A DNA stretch of 64,000 bases from Byssovorax sp. GTDB taxonomy: Bacteria > Myxococcota_A > Polyangia > Polyangiales > Polyangiaceae. Each line of letters begins with the position of its first letter. The first letter of the stretch is position 1. The notes under the pieces were generated by a model, which did no database searches, had not been told where the DNA came from, and saw nothing but the letters and a program-made list of their open reading frames with translations. The stretch lies in contig JANYGI010000005.1 in NCBI GenBank assembly GCA_025362495.1, positions 43,428-107,427 on the forward strand. The letters run 5' to 3'. Of this stretch, positions 19,476-28,514 are shown one piece after another. The position numbers and the translations under genes were made by a program.

Positions 19476-20909
19476 TCAGCGCGATTTGTCGGCGACGGCG
19501 CGCGCGGTGGGGAGCGCGCGCGGCTTCGCTGCCGGCGCGGCCCTGGCGCTGGGCGCGGGGATCAACGTCGGCGCGAGGGCCGACACCGAGGGCGCGGCGC
19601 ACGCCGGCACTGTCGTCGCCGCGCACAGCGCCGTCGAGGTCGAGGTCGAGGCCGAGGCCGACGGCGCCATCGTCGGCGCGGTCGCCGCGGCGAAGGCTGA
19701 CGACACCGGCTGCCCGACGTCTTCGCCCTCGAAGCTCCCCGCGTTCGCGGCGACGGGTCGACCGTTCGCTCCCGCGAGGCGGACGGCGATCAACGCGGCC
19801 GCGGCCAGCGCCGTGACCGTGGCCGACGCCGCGGCGACCGCGCGGTAGCGCCGACCGAGCGGCGGCAAGAGCTCGCTCACGCGCGTCCGCGCCAGACCGC
19901 CGCCCGGGATCGACGGCCCCGGCGGGGGTCGCGTCGTCGCGACGGCGAACCGCGAGCTCGACACCGAGTCGCGTAAATCCGGGCCGCGACGGCTCGGCAA
20001 GAGCGAGCTCCGCGGCAGATCGAAGGCCGCAGCGAGCGCGTCGATCTGCTCCTTCGCGCTCGAGAACCGATCGCGGCGCTCGCGCGACACCGCGCGCCAC
20101 CACCACACGTCGAAGGCCCGCGGCAGCCCGAGCGACACCGGCGGCATCGGCGTCGGCCCGGCGATGATCTGCATCGCGATGTCGAGCACGTTGCTCCCCG
20201 CGAACGGCAGCGCCCCGGTCAGGCACTCGTGAGCGACGACGGCGAGCGACCACAGGTCCGATCGCAGATCGATGTCCTGCTGCCCCATCGCCTGCTCCGG
20301 GCTCATGTAGCTCGGCGTCCCGATCATCATCCCGCGCCGCGTCACCCGCGGATCCGTCCGCCGCGCGTCCAGGCGCACGATGCCGAAGTCGAGGACCTTG
20401 ACGATCTCGCGATCGTCGTCGCGCACCAGGAAGATGTTGTCGGGCTTCAGATCCCGGTGAACCAGGCCCGCAGCGTGCGCCTTTGCCAGCCCCCGGCTGA
20501 CCTGCGCCAGGATGGCGATCGTCTCGCTCGGCGTGAGCCGCCCGCGCCGCTCCAGGCGCTGCGACAGGTCTTCCCCGTCGAGCAGCTCCATCACGATGTA
20601 GGGCGAGTCCTCCCAGATGCCGTAGTCGAGCATCTGCACCACGTGGGGGCTGCGGATCGATGCCGCCGCCCGCGCCTCGCGCTCGAAGCGGAGCTGGAGC
20701 TCCGGATCGTCGTACAGGTGCGCGTGAATGAACTTCACCGCGCATGGAATCTCGAGGCCGATGTGCATGGCCCTCCAGACGGTGCCCATGGCCCCTTCGC
20801 TGATCTGTTCTTCGAGGCGGAACCGGTCGGCGACGAGCGCGCCTTGCCGTGGATCCAGTCCCCGAATGCTGACCGCCCCGCTCCGATGTTCGCCGCTCAG
20901 CCGCTTCAT
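19476..20909 (-). CDS. Ser/Thr protein kinase with one TM segment
   Basis: A 477-aa Hanks-type kinase, near-duplicate of its downstream neighbour across the catalytic domain (ISEGAMGTVWRAMH, HRDLKPDNIFL, VLDFGIVRLD, SYMSPEQAMG). A TM helix (VAAASATVTALAAAALIA) follows, then an Ala/Ser/Thr-rich outer tail of low complexity. ATG at 20909 (MKRLSGEHRSG) was chosen; the frame is open further upstream, but that part is not kinase-like and lies antisense to the divergent gene. The tails of the three kinases diverge, so outer signals probably differ. Confidence 0.92.
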   Translation of the reverse strand: MKRLSGEHRSGAVSIRGLDPRQGALVADRFRLEEQISEGAMGTVWRAMHIGLEIPCAVKFIHAHLYDDPELQLRFEREARAAASIRSPHVVQMLDYGIWEDSPYIVMELLDGEDLSQRLERRGRLTPSETIAILAQVSRGLAKAHAAGLVHRDLKPDNIFLVRDDDREIVKVLDFGIVRLDARRTDPRVTRRGMMIGTPSYMSPEQAMGQQDIDLRSDLWSLAVVAHECLTGALPFAGSNVLDIAMQIIAGPTPMPPVSLGLPRAFDVWWWRAVSRERRDRFSSAKEQIDALAAAFDLPRSSLLPSRRGPDLRDSVSSSRFAVATTRPPPGPSIPGGGLARTRVSELLPPLGRRYRAVAAASATVTALAAAALIAVRLAGANGRPVAANAGSFEGEDVGQPVSSAFAAATAPTMAPSASASTSTSTALCAATTVPACAAPSVSALAPTLIPAPSARAAPAAKPRALPTARAVADKSR

Positions 20910-20978
20910 GACGATCGCGCTAACGGAGCTTCCCGGGTGATCTTGAGCGGGGCGCTCCGGGCGCCGCGCCCCGTGATC

Positions 20979-20984
20979 TATGCT
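20979..20984 (+). promoter_or_regulatory. TATGCT -10-like box, 6 nt before GTG 20991
   Basis: TATGCT at a spacing that would start transcription at or next to the start codon, i.e. a leaderless mRNA. Confidence 0.45.
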
Positions 20985-20990
20985 CGCTTC

Positions 20991-21362
20991 GTGTTTCCGA
21001 CAGCCCCAGCGGAAGACGAGCTCCTCGCCCTCCACGCAGCCCTCCTCGACGCGTGCGAGGCCGACCTCGCGCGCGCCTGCGATCCGCGCGCGCCGGACGG
21101 CGTCGCCCTGATCGCGCTGCCGCACGGCGCACCCGAGGCGCAGATCGCCTTCGGATCACGCGCCGAAGTGGCCCGCGAGCTCGGCTTCCTCGCGGCCGAC
21201 GAGGGGCCCGCGGCGGTCGGCCTCACCGACGTCGAGATCGCCTTGCAGCGCTGCGCGCCGGCCGCCGCGGGGCGCTTGCTCTGCGTCGTCGTCGCCCTCG
21301 GACGCGCGCGGATCCACGACGTCCCCTGGCCTCGCGACTCGCCGCCCGCGACCGAGGCCTGA
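20991..21362 (+). CDS. Small conserved hypothetical protein
   Basis: A 123-aa protein beginning with FPTAPAEDELLALHAA after a GTG start (an alternative GTG lies at 20973). It is helical then beta, with no signal peptide and no metal or nucleotide motif. A TATGCT box just upstream supports the chosen start. The segment RLLCVVVALGRARIHDV looks like a buried strand. Family not recognised. Confidence 0.55.
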   Translation: MFPTAPAEDELLALHAALLDACEADLARACDPRAPDGVALIALPHGAPEAQIAFGSRAEVARELGFLAADEGPAAVGLTDVEIALQRCAPAAAGRLLCVVVALGRARIHDVPWPRDSPPATEA

Positions 21363-21392
21363 CCTCCGCGCGTCGATCGCGCCGCGCCCGTG

Positions 21393-21398
21393 TATGCT
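21393..21398 (+). promoter_or_regulatory. TATGCT -10-like box, 8 nt before ATG 21407
   Basis: Same hexamer and leaderless spacing as at the preceding gene; no Shine-Dalgarno lies between it and the ATG. Confidence 0.45.
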
Positions 21399-21406
21399 CG
21401 GCCGCC

Positions 21407-22264
21407 ATGTCCACCGCGAAGACCGACCTCGCCGGCCGCACGATCCTCGTCACCGGCGCCAACACCGGCATCGGCCGCGCGACCGCGGAGAACCTCGCCG
21501 CGCGCGGCGCTCACGTGATCCTCGCCTGCCGATCGCTCGACAAGACGCAGCCCGTGATCGACGGCATCCGCGCCGCCGGCGGCTCCGCCGACATGGTCGC
21601 GCTCGACCTCGGCGATCTCGATCAGGTGCGCCGCTGCGCTGAAGGCCTGCTCTCCAGCGATCGCCCGCTCCACGTGCTGCTCAACAACGCCGGGCTCGCG
21701 GGCACGCGCGGCCTCACGAAGAGCGGCTTCGAGCTGGCCTTCGGCACCAACCACGTCGGCCACTTCCTGCTCACGATGCTGCTGGCCCCGAGGCTCCTCG
21801 CGACACCGTCGTCGCGCATCGTCAACGTCGCGAGCAAGTCCCACTACCAGGCCAAGGGGATCGATTTCGACGCCGTCCACAAGACCACGAGCACCATCAC
21901 CGGCCTCCCGGAATACGAGGTCTCCAAGCTCGCCAACGTGCTCTTCACGAAGGAGCTCGCGCGGCGGATCGGCCCCAGGGGCGTGCGCTCGTACTCGCTC
22001 CATCCCGGCGTCGTCGCCTCGGACGCGTGGCGCCGTATCCCCTGGCCCTTCCGCGCGATCTTGAAGCTCTCGATGATCAGCAACGAGCAGGGCGCGCTCA
22101 CGTCGGTGTACTGCGCGACCTCGCCCGACGTCGCCGCAGAGGACGGGCTCTACTACGACGAGTGCCGCGTGAAGACGCCGAACCCGCTCGCCAACGACGC
22201 GGCGCTCGCGCGGCAGCTCTGGGAAAAGAGCGTGGAATGGACGGGCGCGGATCTCCCCTCCTGA
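21407..22264 (+). CDS. Short-chain dehydrogenase/reductase, retinol dehydrogenase-like
   Basis: A 285-aa classical SDR. The dinucleotide-binding motif TGANTGIG is at about residues 17-24, DLGDL (adenine ring pocket) near 64, LLNNAGLAG near 90, an active-site Ser near VASKSH, and YEVSK (Tyr-x-x-x-Lys) near 165. LHPGVV follows the cofactor-binding strand. The ARS stretch after strand beta-2 (ILACRSLDK) carries an Arg that favours NADP(H). The layout matches the RDH/WW-oxidoreductase branch; the substrate is unknown. Soluble enzyme. Confidence 0.88.
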   Translation: MSTAKTDLAGRTILVTGANTGIGRATAENLAARGAHVILACRSLDKTQPVIDGIRAAGGSADMVALDLGDLDQVRRCAEGLLSSDRPLHVLLNNAGLAGTRGLTKSGFELAFGTNHVGHFLLTMLLAPRLLATPSSRIVNVASKSHYQAKGIDFDAVHKTTSTITGLPEYEVSKLANVLFTKELARRIGPRGVRSYSLHPGVVASDAWRRIPWPFRAILKLSMISNEQGALTSVYCATSPDVAAEDGLYYDECRVKTPNPLANDAALARQLWEKSVEWTGADLPS

Positions 22265-22329
22265 GCCTCGATCGCCGCGCTCGGGGCCGCTCTCGTGATC
22301 ATCTCCCCCGCGCAACCCGAGAACACGAT

Positions 22330-22359
22330 GAGCCCCGCGGTACGCTGAACGCGGGGCTC
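22330..22359. terminator. GC-rich hairpin between convergent genes
   Basis: Perfect 10-bp stem GAGCCCCGCG / CGCGGGGCTC with a 10-nt loop between the SDR and the convergent lipoprotein gene. It could act as a bidirectional terminator; no long U-run follows. Confidence 0.65.
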
Positions 22360-22376
22360 ACCGACGTTGTCTCAGC

Positions 22377-22856
22377 TCAGGGGCACGTCGACCCGCACTC
22401 CGATTTGCAGGCCGCGCACGTGCAGTCGTAGATCGGCTGATACAGGTTGTTCACCGCGCTCGCGCTCTGATCGCAGGCGCCGAAGCACTCGGGCGTGAAG
22501 TTCGACGTCTGGCAGTTCTGCACGCACTTGAACCAGCTCGCGCAGTCGGGATCGGCGTTGCACTTGTCGACGTTCATCGCGCACGCCGTGCCGGCCTTGA
22601 AGACGTCTTTCTGCGCGACGCAGCCGCCGCAGGCCGCGCCGAGGTTGCCGCCTCCCGCCCCCGTGGCGGTGCTCGCCGAGGCGCCGCCGCCCATGCCCGT
22701 CGCGGTGCTCGTCGACGTGCTGGCGCCGCCCGTGCCCGCCGCCGTCGAGGTGCCGCCGCCGGCCCCCGACGTCGACGTCGACGTCGTGCCCCCGCCGCAG
22801 CCAATCAACAGACCCAGCGCCGCGAGCGCCGCCCACGCAACATGCTTGTCGTTCAT
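22377..22856 (-). CDS. Cysteine-rich lipoprotein
   Basis: A 159-aa secreted protein. The start is fixed by a strong ribosome-binding site (GGAGGTGG, 4 nt before ATG). The signal WAALAALGLLIGC gives a lipobox with Cys near residue 20. A Gly/Ser/Thr linker of about 50 residues (STSTSGAGGG-type) leads to a compact Cys-rich C-terminal domain with about 14 cysteines, including C-x-x-C pairs (ACGGC, CTCAAC). This layout (lipobox, S/T/G linker, disulfide domain) is typical of Polyangiales surface proteins; function unknown. Confidence 0.8.
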   Translation of the reverse strand: MNDKHVAWAALAALGLLIGCGGGTTSTSTSGAGGGTSTAAGTGGASTSTSTATGMGGGASASTATGAGGGNLGAACGGCVAQKDVFKAGTACAMNVDKCNADPDCASWFKCVQNCQTSNFTPECFGACDQSASAVNNLYQPIYDCTCAACKSECGSTCP

Positions 22857-22942
22857 CCGTCCACCTCCGCGGTCGACCTTCGCACGCCGCCGCCCGACCG
22901 GTAAAGTCCGCTGGAATCGACGCGACACGACGCTCGCGCGCG

Positions 22943-23815
22943 CTACGCAGGCACCGAGTCGAGCCAGCTCGTCACGGCGGCGATCCACCGCTCCGGCACC
23001 TGGAGCTGCGGCACGTGGCCGACGCCGTCGAGGACCGTCAGCCGCCAGTCGGGTCGCACGCGCGCCACCTCTTCGCTCACGGCGAGCGGCACGAGGCGAT
23101 CGAGCGCGCCGTGCACGAGCAGCCCCGGAGCCTTGATTTCACGGATCATCGCGTGCACGTGCTCGCGCCGGCCCGCCGTCGACACGACCGATCGCGCGGC
23201 CTGGATGAAGGCGCGGTTGGCCCACGGCATCGCCAGCCGCGCCCGCCCGATCTCGAGCTGCGCCGCGTAGACCTCGGGCGGCAGCGCCTTCACGTCGACG
23301 CCGCAGAGGCGCATCGTGTCGCGCAGCACGCCCTCGGGCCCGATCGCGGCCGTGCGCCGCCGCAGAAAGAGCTCGCCGAGGAACGGCGTCATGTAGAGCG
23401 CGAACAGGCCGGCCACCACGCGATCGACGGGCGCCGACAGCGGCCGCGGCAGCGCGGCGCCGACGAGGACGATCCGCGCCACGAGATCGGGCCGCTCCGC
23501 CGCGAGCTGCACCGCGACGAGGCCGCCCATGGAGTTACCGACCACCACCGCCGCGCCGCCGCCGACGTGCTGGATGAAGCGCGCGAGCATCGCCGCCTGA
23601 GCGGGGATCCCGACCTCGCGCCCCGCGCTCGGCGTGCGCCCGAAGCCGACGAGATCCGGCGCGTACACGCGGTATCGCGACGTCAGCGCGTCGCCGACGG
23701 CGAGCCAGTTCGTCAGCGAGCCGCCGAGCCCGTGCACCAGCACCATCGGAGCGCCGCTGCCGCCGAAGTCCGCGTAGTGAACGGGCCCGCCGATTTCCAC
23801 CGTGGTGAGCTTCAT
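22943..23815 (-). CDS. Alpha/beta hydrolase
   Basis: A 290-aa alpha/beta-hydrolase fold enzyme. The oxyanion region is VLVHGLGGSLTNW (about 25), the nucleophile elbow GNSMGGLVA (Ser about 98), an acid in HGALDRLVP (Asp about 235) and the catalytic His in GVGHVPQLQ (about 263). A cap domain lies at about 125-205. The start ATG gives MKLTTVEIGG with AGGAACC upstream. It follows another minus-strand gene with an 11-nt gap, so it is probably in the same operon. Esterase, lipase or C-C hydrolase; the substrate cannot be told. Confidence 0.88.
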   Translation of the reverse strand: MKLTTVEIGGPVHYADFGGSGAPMVLVHGLGGSLTNWLAVGDALTSRYRVYAPDLVGFGRTPSAGREVGIPAQAAMLARFIQHVGGGAAVVVGNSMGGLVAVQLAAERPDLVARIVLVGAALPRPLSAPVDRVVAGLFALYMTPFLGELFLRRRTAAIGPEGVLRDTMRLCGVDVKALPPEVYAAQLEIGRARLAMPWANRAFIQAARSVVSTAGRREHVHAMIREIKAPGLLVHGALDRLVPLAVSEEVARVRPDWRLTVLDGVGHVPQLQVPERWIAAVTSWLDSVPA

Positions 23816-23826
23816 CGAAGAGGTTC

Positions 23827-24771
23827 CTACACGCCCCACCACAGCATCTCGTGGGTGACGGCCTTGTTCTGGATCGAGACGATCACGCGGATCTTGTCGT
23901 CTTTGCCGGCCTCGACGATCGGCGCGGGGAACTTGTCGGCGGGGTAGTACGCCGACTTCACGAAGCCGCCCGCGTCCATCCAGATCAGGTGCAGGCCGCT
24001 CTCGGCGGCGCCGTACATGAGCAGCATGCGCCCGTCGCCCACGAGCTTGAAATCCAGCCACTGGAAGCCGTAGTCCTCGAAGCGCTCCGGCGACGGGAAG
24101 TCCTCGCCGACGTCGCGCAGCTCGGGCAGGTGCGCGCGCAGGTGCTTGTAAAGCAGGTCGTAGCGCACCTTCGTCAGCCGCGGCAGCCGGCGATCCGGCG
24201 GCGCTAGCGGCGCGAGCGCGGTCGCGTCGAACGTCGGCACCTCGACGTTGGTGCGGTAGCGCGCGCCGAGGCGATCGCGACCGATCTCGTCGTCGGACAG
24301 CGCCTTCAGCCACCAGTGAAACACCGCGAGATCGCCCGTCCCCGCGCTCGAATCGAGCCGCACCAGCGACTCCCACAGCGGCCGCCGCGCCTGCCACGCG
24401 CCCCCGTGGTTCTTGACGATGCACGCGCCCACGTAGAGCGCGCCGTGCGTCACCAAGCGGACGATCGCCGGAGGCTCGCCGCTCGCGTCCGCCGGCGCGA
24501 GCCACGCGTCGCGACGCTCCTTCGTGAGCAGCCGCCCGAGCCGGTGCACCGACGCGTCGCTGTAGTCGAGCGTCGGCGCGCCCTCGCCCAGGAGCTCGCC
24601 CGCGAGGCGCGCGAACACCTCGGCGGCCTCGTCGAGCTGCGCGGTGATCGAAGGGTTATTTGCGGGGTTCGCGTCGGTGCTGCGCAGCTCGGCCAGATCC
24701 GCTCCCCGGGGATAGAGGGGAGCGAACCATTGATCGAACAGGCGCTCTGCGGTGAGCGGAGAGGCAGACAT
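23827..24771 (-). CDS. Conserved hypothetical protein
   Basis: A 314-aa soluble protein with many aromatic residues. It starts MSASPLTAERLFDQWFAPLY; the middle part has ALYVGACIVKNHGGAW and LAVFHWWLKAL, and the C-terminal part has MLLMYGAAESGLHLIWMDAG followed by PADKFPAPIVEAGKDDKIRV. I recognise no named domain. It sits between rpoN (10-nt gap) and the hydrolase (11-nt gap) on one strand, so it is probably part of a three-gene transcript. Confidence 0.65.
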   Translation of the reverse strand: MSASPLTAERLFDQWFAPLYPRGADLAELRSTDANPANNPSITAQLDEAAEVFARLAGELLGEGAPTLDYSDASVHRLGRLLTKERRDAWLAPADASGEPPAIVRLVTHGALYVGACIVKNHGGAWQARRPLWESLVRLDSSAGTGDLAVFHWWLKALSDDEIGRDRLGARYRTNVEVPTFDATALAPLAPPDRRLPRLTKVRYDLLYKHLRAHLPELRDVGEDFPSPERFEDYGFQWLDFKLVGDGRMLLMYGAAESGLHLIWMDAGGFVKSAYYPADKFPAPIVEAGKDDKIRVIVSIQNKAVTHEMLWWGV

Positions 24772-24781
24772 CGTCCTGCCT

Positions 24782-26293
24782 CTAGAACATTTTCTTGCGC
24801 TTGGAGGAAGACAGGATGTTGAGCATCTCGCGGTACTTCGCCACCGTGCGCCGCGCGATCTTGATCCCGTCGGTGTCCTCGAGGATCTTCACGATCGCCT
24901 GGTCGCTGTACGGGTTCGACTTGTCCTCGGCGATGATGATCTTCTTGATCGCCTGCTTCACGCTCTCCGACGCGATGTCTTCGTCGTCGACGCGGTGGAT
25001 CGAGGAGTTGAAGAAGTACTTCAGCTCGAACAGGCCCTGCGGCGTGTGCACGTACTTGTTCGAGGTCACGCGCGAGATCGTCGACTCGTGCATGCCGACC
25101 GTCTCGGCCACGTCGCGCAAGATCATCGGCTTGAGGTAGCCGACGCCCTTCTCGAGGAACTCTTTCTGCTTCTCGACGATGCACTCGGTGACCTTGATGA
25201 TCGTGCGCCGCCGCTGCTCGATCGCCCGGATCAGCCACTGCGCGCTGCGGAGCTTCTCGCTGATGAACTCCTTGGCCTTGGGATCCTTGAGCATCCGCTG
25301 GGCGAGGTTCTCGTTGATGTAGAGCCGCTGCAGGCCCTTGTCGTTGTCGGTCACGACGAAGACGTCGGCGTCCTTGATCACGTAGACGTCGGGCGTGATG
25401 GCGATCGTCTTTTCGTCGATCTCGGCGAAGTTGCGCGCCGGCACGCTCTCGAGCTTCTGGATCTCCTGGACGGCCTCGTAGACCTCCTCCAGGGGGACCT
25501 TGAGCGCCTTGGCGATCGCCGGGAAATTGCGCCGCTCGACGTTGTGGAGGTGGTCCCTGATGATCGCCATCTCGACCGCGTCGAAGCCGAGCACCTCGCC
25601 CTGGACGCGCAGGCACTCCGAGAGATCGCGCGCGGCGACGCCGACGGGATCGAAGCGCTGGATCATCGCCAGCACGTCGGGCGCATCCTCCGGATCGAGA
25701 CCCGCTTCGAGCGCCAGATCCTCGATGGTGAGGTTGGGGATCTTCTCCCCGTTCACGCCCTCGCCGCCGTTGAGATCGAGGTAGCCCTTCTCGTCGAGGT
25801 TGCCGAGCACGAGCTCGGCGAAGTTGCGCTCGTTCTCGACGAAGTCGCTCATCTGGAGCTGCCACTCGAGGTGATCGTGCAAGTTCGACGGCTTCGTCAG
25901 GTTCTGCTCGATCGGCGGCATCTCTTCGAAGCCGCCGCGGTGCGACGGCAGCGACTGCTGGAGCTGGCGGTTCTCGAGGAACTGCTCCCAGTCGACCTCC
26001 TTCGCCTTCTTCTCGTCGGCGCGGGCGTTCATGTCCGTCGCGCGATCGCCGCGCTCCATGCTCTCGAGCCGCTCTTCATTCGAAGCCACGGATGCCGAGC
26101 GCTGCTCGGCACCTTCGCGCGCCTTTGGATCGGTCGCGTCGTCGGCGAGCACCGGGTTGCCGTCGAGCTCCTTCCGGACCTCGTCCACCAGCTCGAGGCG
26201 CGAGAGCTGGAGCAGGCGTATCGCCTGCACGAGCTGTGGCGTCATCACAAGCTGCTGCGACAGCTTGAACTGGAGCTTCATCTCCATGCCCAT
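24782..26293 (-). CDS. rpoN: RNA polymerase sigma-54 factor
   Basis: A 503-aa sigma-54. Region I is Gln/Leu-rich (MKLQFKLSQQLVMTPQL), the acidic region II spans about 50-110, the core-binding region III runs to about 330, an HTH-like segment (SRVTSNKYVHTPQGLF) follows, and the RpoN box ARRTVAKYRE sits close to the C-terminus. The start ATG has AGGAG 7 nt upstream. Sigma-54 directs enhancer-dependent transcription; in myxobacteria it serves developmental and motility genes through NtrC-type activators. Length is normal for the family. Confidence 0.97.
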   Translation of the reverse strand: MGMEMKLQFKLSQQLVMTPQLVQAIRLLQLSRLELVDEVRKELDGNPVLADDATDPKAREGAEQRSASVASNEERLESMERGDRATDMNARADEKKAKEVDWEQFLENRQLQQSLPSHRGGFEEMPPIEQNLTKPSNLHDHLEWQLQMSDFVENERNFAELVLGNLDEKGYLDLNGGEGVNGEKIPNLTIEDLALEAGLDPEDAPDVLAMIQRFDPVGVAARDLSECLRVQGEVLGFDAVEMAIIRDHLHNVERRNFPAIAKALKVPLEEVYEAVQEIQKLESVPARNFAEIDEKTIAITPDVYVIKDADVFVVTDNDKGLQRLYINENLAQRMLKDPKAKEFISEKLRSAQWLIRAIEQRRRTIIKVTECIVEKQKEFLEKGVGYLKPMILRDVAETVGMHESTISRVTSNKYVHTPQGLFELKYFFNSSIHRVDDEDIASESVKQAIKKIIIAEDKSNPYSDQAIVKILEDTDGIKIARRTVAKYREMLNILSSSKRKKMF

Positions 26294-26674
26294 CAGAGAG
26301 CTCCTATTTCCGCGAGCGCGCGAGGCGCTGCTGCGAGCGGCCCGGGCCACGCGAGGTTCGTGCCATCATCTTCGTCCCCATCGAGCCCCACGTTAGCATC
26401 GAACGGCGTCGCGGCCCGAGTCTTGCTTTCCGCGGCGGGTGAAAAAAGATCCGACCCCGAAGCCGCTACTGGGCGCTGCCCTACATGCCTCTCGAGCGAT
26501 CCCGCGGCTCACCCGGCAGAATTCAGCGGTTGCGTGCGGTACGACATCCGCCGACTCGTTCAGGGATCGCCCTACAAAAGTGTCGTAACGGAGTGTTCTT
26601 TCGTGGCCTGCAATCGTGAACTATTGCACCATGTCAACTCCTGAACCGACAGGTGAAAGAGGGCGGAGAAACCG
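26294..26674. other. Divergent intergenic region, rpoN / Crp-type regulator
   Basis: No gene seen. It must hold the promoters of both flanking genes. The right half is visibly less GC-rich (runs such as TACAAAAGTGTCGTAACGG), as expected for promoter DNA. Confidence 0.5.
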
Positions 26675-27400
26675 ATGGACAATGCAAAAACACGTTCAGC
26701 CGCAGCTGATACCGAGCTCTCTCTGAAGCAAGAGATCGTGCGTCGCTCCCCCTTCGGGACGCTCGCCGGATCAAGTCGCGCGGCGGTCCTCGAGCTTGGC
26801 CGCGTCGAGCGGTTCGCTCGTCATGCACGTCTGACCGAGCAAGGCGCGCCTCCGAACACGCTGTTCCTGCTCGGCTCGGGGCGGGTCAAGATCGAGCGTG
26901 TCGCGGGCGAACACGTCATCCCGCTCGGCCATCGCGGGCCGGGGCAGATCGTCGGCGAGGCCGCCTGCGCCTGCGCGCTCACGTCGATGGACACCGCCAG
27001 CGTCGTCGACGAGATCGAGGCCGTCACGCTCGCGCTCGATCCGTTCCTCGGCCTGCTCCTGTCCGATCCGCAGATCCGCACCGCGATGACGGCGGCCCTC
27101 GCGCAGCAGCACCTCGCCACCGAGGAGCGCCTCGCCTCGCTGCTGCTCCACGGCGTCGAGGCGCGCCTCGTGGGCTTCCTCCTCGACGCCGTCCAGCGCT
27201 GGGGCAAGCGTCACCCCGGCGGCGAGACCATCACCGCGTCGTTCACGCACGCCGACGTCGCGCTCCTCATCGGCTCCACACGCGAGACGGTGACGTTGCT
27301 GCTCGGCAAGCTCAAGCGCAGCGGCCTCATCGCCTTCGACCGACGCCGCGTGATCATCCCCGATCGCGGCGCGCTGGCATCGCACGGCGCATCGGCCTGA
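26675..27400 (+). CDS. Crp/Fnr family transcriptional regulator
   Basis: A 241-aa regulator. The N-terminal cNMP-binding-type beta barrel runs from about 25 to 140 (NTLFLLGSGRVKIER, GQIVGEAAC). A dimerisation helix follows, and a C-terminal winged HTH (about 165-235) carries the recognition helix in GSTRETVTLLLGKLKRSG. No N-terminal Cys cluster is present, so it is not a canonical Fe-S Fnr. The ligand is unknown. An AG-rich stretch with GGAG lies just before the ATG. Its 3' end overlaps the convergent receiver gene by 47 bp. Confidence 0.9.
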   Translation: MDNAKTRSAAADTELSLKQEIVRRSPFGTLAGSSRAAVLELGRVERFARHARLTEQGAPPNTLFLLGSGRVKIERVAGEHVIPLGHRGPGQIVGEAACACALTSMDTASVVDEIEAVTLALDPFLGLLLSDPQIRTAMTAALAQQHLATEERLASLLLHGVEARLVGFLLDAVQRWGKRHPGGETITASFTHADVALLIGSTRETVTLLLGKLKRSGLIAFDRRRVIIPDRGALASHGASA

Positions 27401-27809
27401 GCCCCGCGCCCGCGCTCCCTCTCACCCTCGCGAACACGCCCGAGCGCACCTTTTGCCGCGCCCGCGGCGGACCGAACACCGCATCGAGCAAGAGATCGAA
27501 CGGGTAGGGCTTCCGCAGCACGACGGAGAGATCGCCGTCGTCGCGCGGGCCGCTCGGCACGCAGAGGATGAATCGCCCTGGCACGCGCCCGCGCCGGCGC
27601 AGGAGCTCGACCATCACGGCGGCGCTCGGCCCCTCCGCCGAGACATCGAGGACGGCGACGTCGAAGCTCTGCGCAGAGGCCAGCACGATGGCCTCTGCGA
27701 GCGTGGCGACCGGGCTCACGCGGCCTCCACGGTTAGTCAGCAACAGCGCCGTCGCGCGGCGAAGAATCGGCTCCTCGTCGACGAGGAGAATGGTCGGGGC
27801 AGAGATCAT
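27354..27809 (-). CDS. Response regulator receiver-domain protein
   Basis: A 151-aa single-domain protein. It has the receiver pattern: acidic pocket in ILLVDEEPILR, phospho-acceptor Asp in VAVLDVSAEG (about residue 53), and the conserved Lys in VLRKPYPFDLL (about 101). The usual Thr/Ser switch is unclear (CVPSGPRDD), so signalling may be weak. No output domain; the C-terminus is an Arg-rich tail. It is convergent with, and overlaps, the Crp-type gene. Confidence 0.75.
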   Translation of the reverse strand: MISAPTILLVDEEPILRRATALLLTNRGGRVSPVATLAEAIVLASAQSFDVAVLDVSAEGPSAAVMVELLRRRGRVPGRFILCVPSGPRDDGDLSVVLRKPYPFDLLLDAVFGPPRARQKVRSGVFARVRGSAGAGLRPMRRAMPARRDRG

Positions 27810-28312
27810 GAATCATCACCGATCTGGGCAGTGTGAAAGCTCGATTCGCAACCCACGTGCCGCCGCTGCGCCCGGCCCCAGCCGTGGCATTTTTCATCGC
27901 CATTTCGGCATGTTACGCAAGCTCATGTGAGCTGCATCGCCAGTGATGCTGGGCGACGTCGCTGTGCCGATTTCGCCCTCCAGGCCACGCTTCGTTTGCC
28001 GGCCCACGTCAGGTCGTTTTCCGGCGCGCAACGCCCCCCGCCCCGGTCGCTTCGAGTGCGCTCTTCGTGCTCAGCGGCGCCGCGACCGCGCGAGACGCGA
28101 GTCGACGTGTCCTCACTCACCTGATGTGCATTCACGTGCAGAGCGCCCATGAGTCCTCTTCATGCGACGATTGCGGCATCGCAGAGTGGCTGAACTATCT
28201 GGAGAGAACTGACTATCTGCGGTCCGCCCCGGTCTGCGCGCCAGGAGACGCGCGCCTTCGGGGCCCGGATCGGCGCGATCCCGGGCAAGAGAGCGCGGCC
28301 GGAGGAATCGTC
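27810..28312. other. Intergenic region upstream of tRNA-Leu
   Basis: No gene supported. Short open frames here have no start signal or protein-like composition. The region ends in the tRNA promoter. Confidence 0.45.
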
Positions 28313-28340
28313 TTGAAATGCAGAACGAGAGGATTATGCT
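28313..28340 (+). promoter_or_regulatory. Sigma-70-type promoter of tRNA-Leu
   Basis: TTGAAA at 28313-28318 and TATGCT at 28335-28340, separated by 16 nt. The predicted start is about 15 nt before the mature tRNA 5' end. Confidence 0.65.
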
Positions 28341-28361
28341 GCGGCGCCTTTCGATCTGAAC

Positions 28362-28443
28362 GCACGAGTGGCGAAACTGGCATACGCACCGGATTTAGGT
28401 TCCGGCGCCGCAAGGCTTAGGGGTTCGACTCCCCTCTCGTGCA
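28362..28443 (+). tRNA. tRNA-Leu (anticodon TAG)
   Basis: Type II tRNA with a long variable arm. The acceptor stem GCACGAG pairs with CTCGTGC. The anticodon stem CCGGA/TCCGG closes the loop TTTAGGT, giving anticodon TAG (reads CUA). The T-arm is GGGGTTCGACTCCCC. The 3' CCA is not encoded (ACC then CTG), so it is added post-transcriptionally. Confidence 0.95.
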
Positions 28444-28514
28444 CCCTGCCTCGGTCGGGCCGCCGCCCGGACGAGCCCGGGGACCTCCGGACAGCGGCGC
28501 TCTCGCGCACCCTC

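Noticed and set aside
24752..26644. 630-codon plus-strand open frame
   Set aside because: Antisense to rpoN; composition is a shadow.
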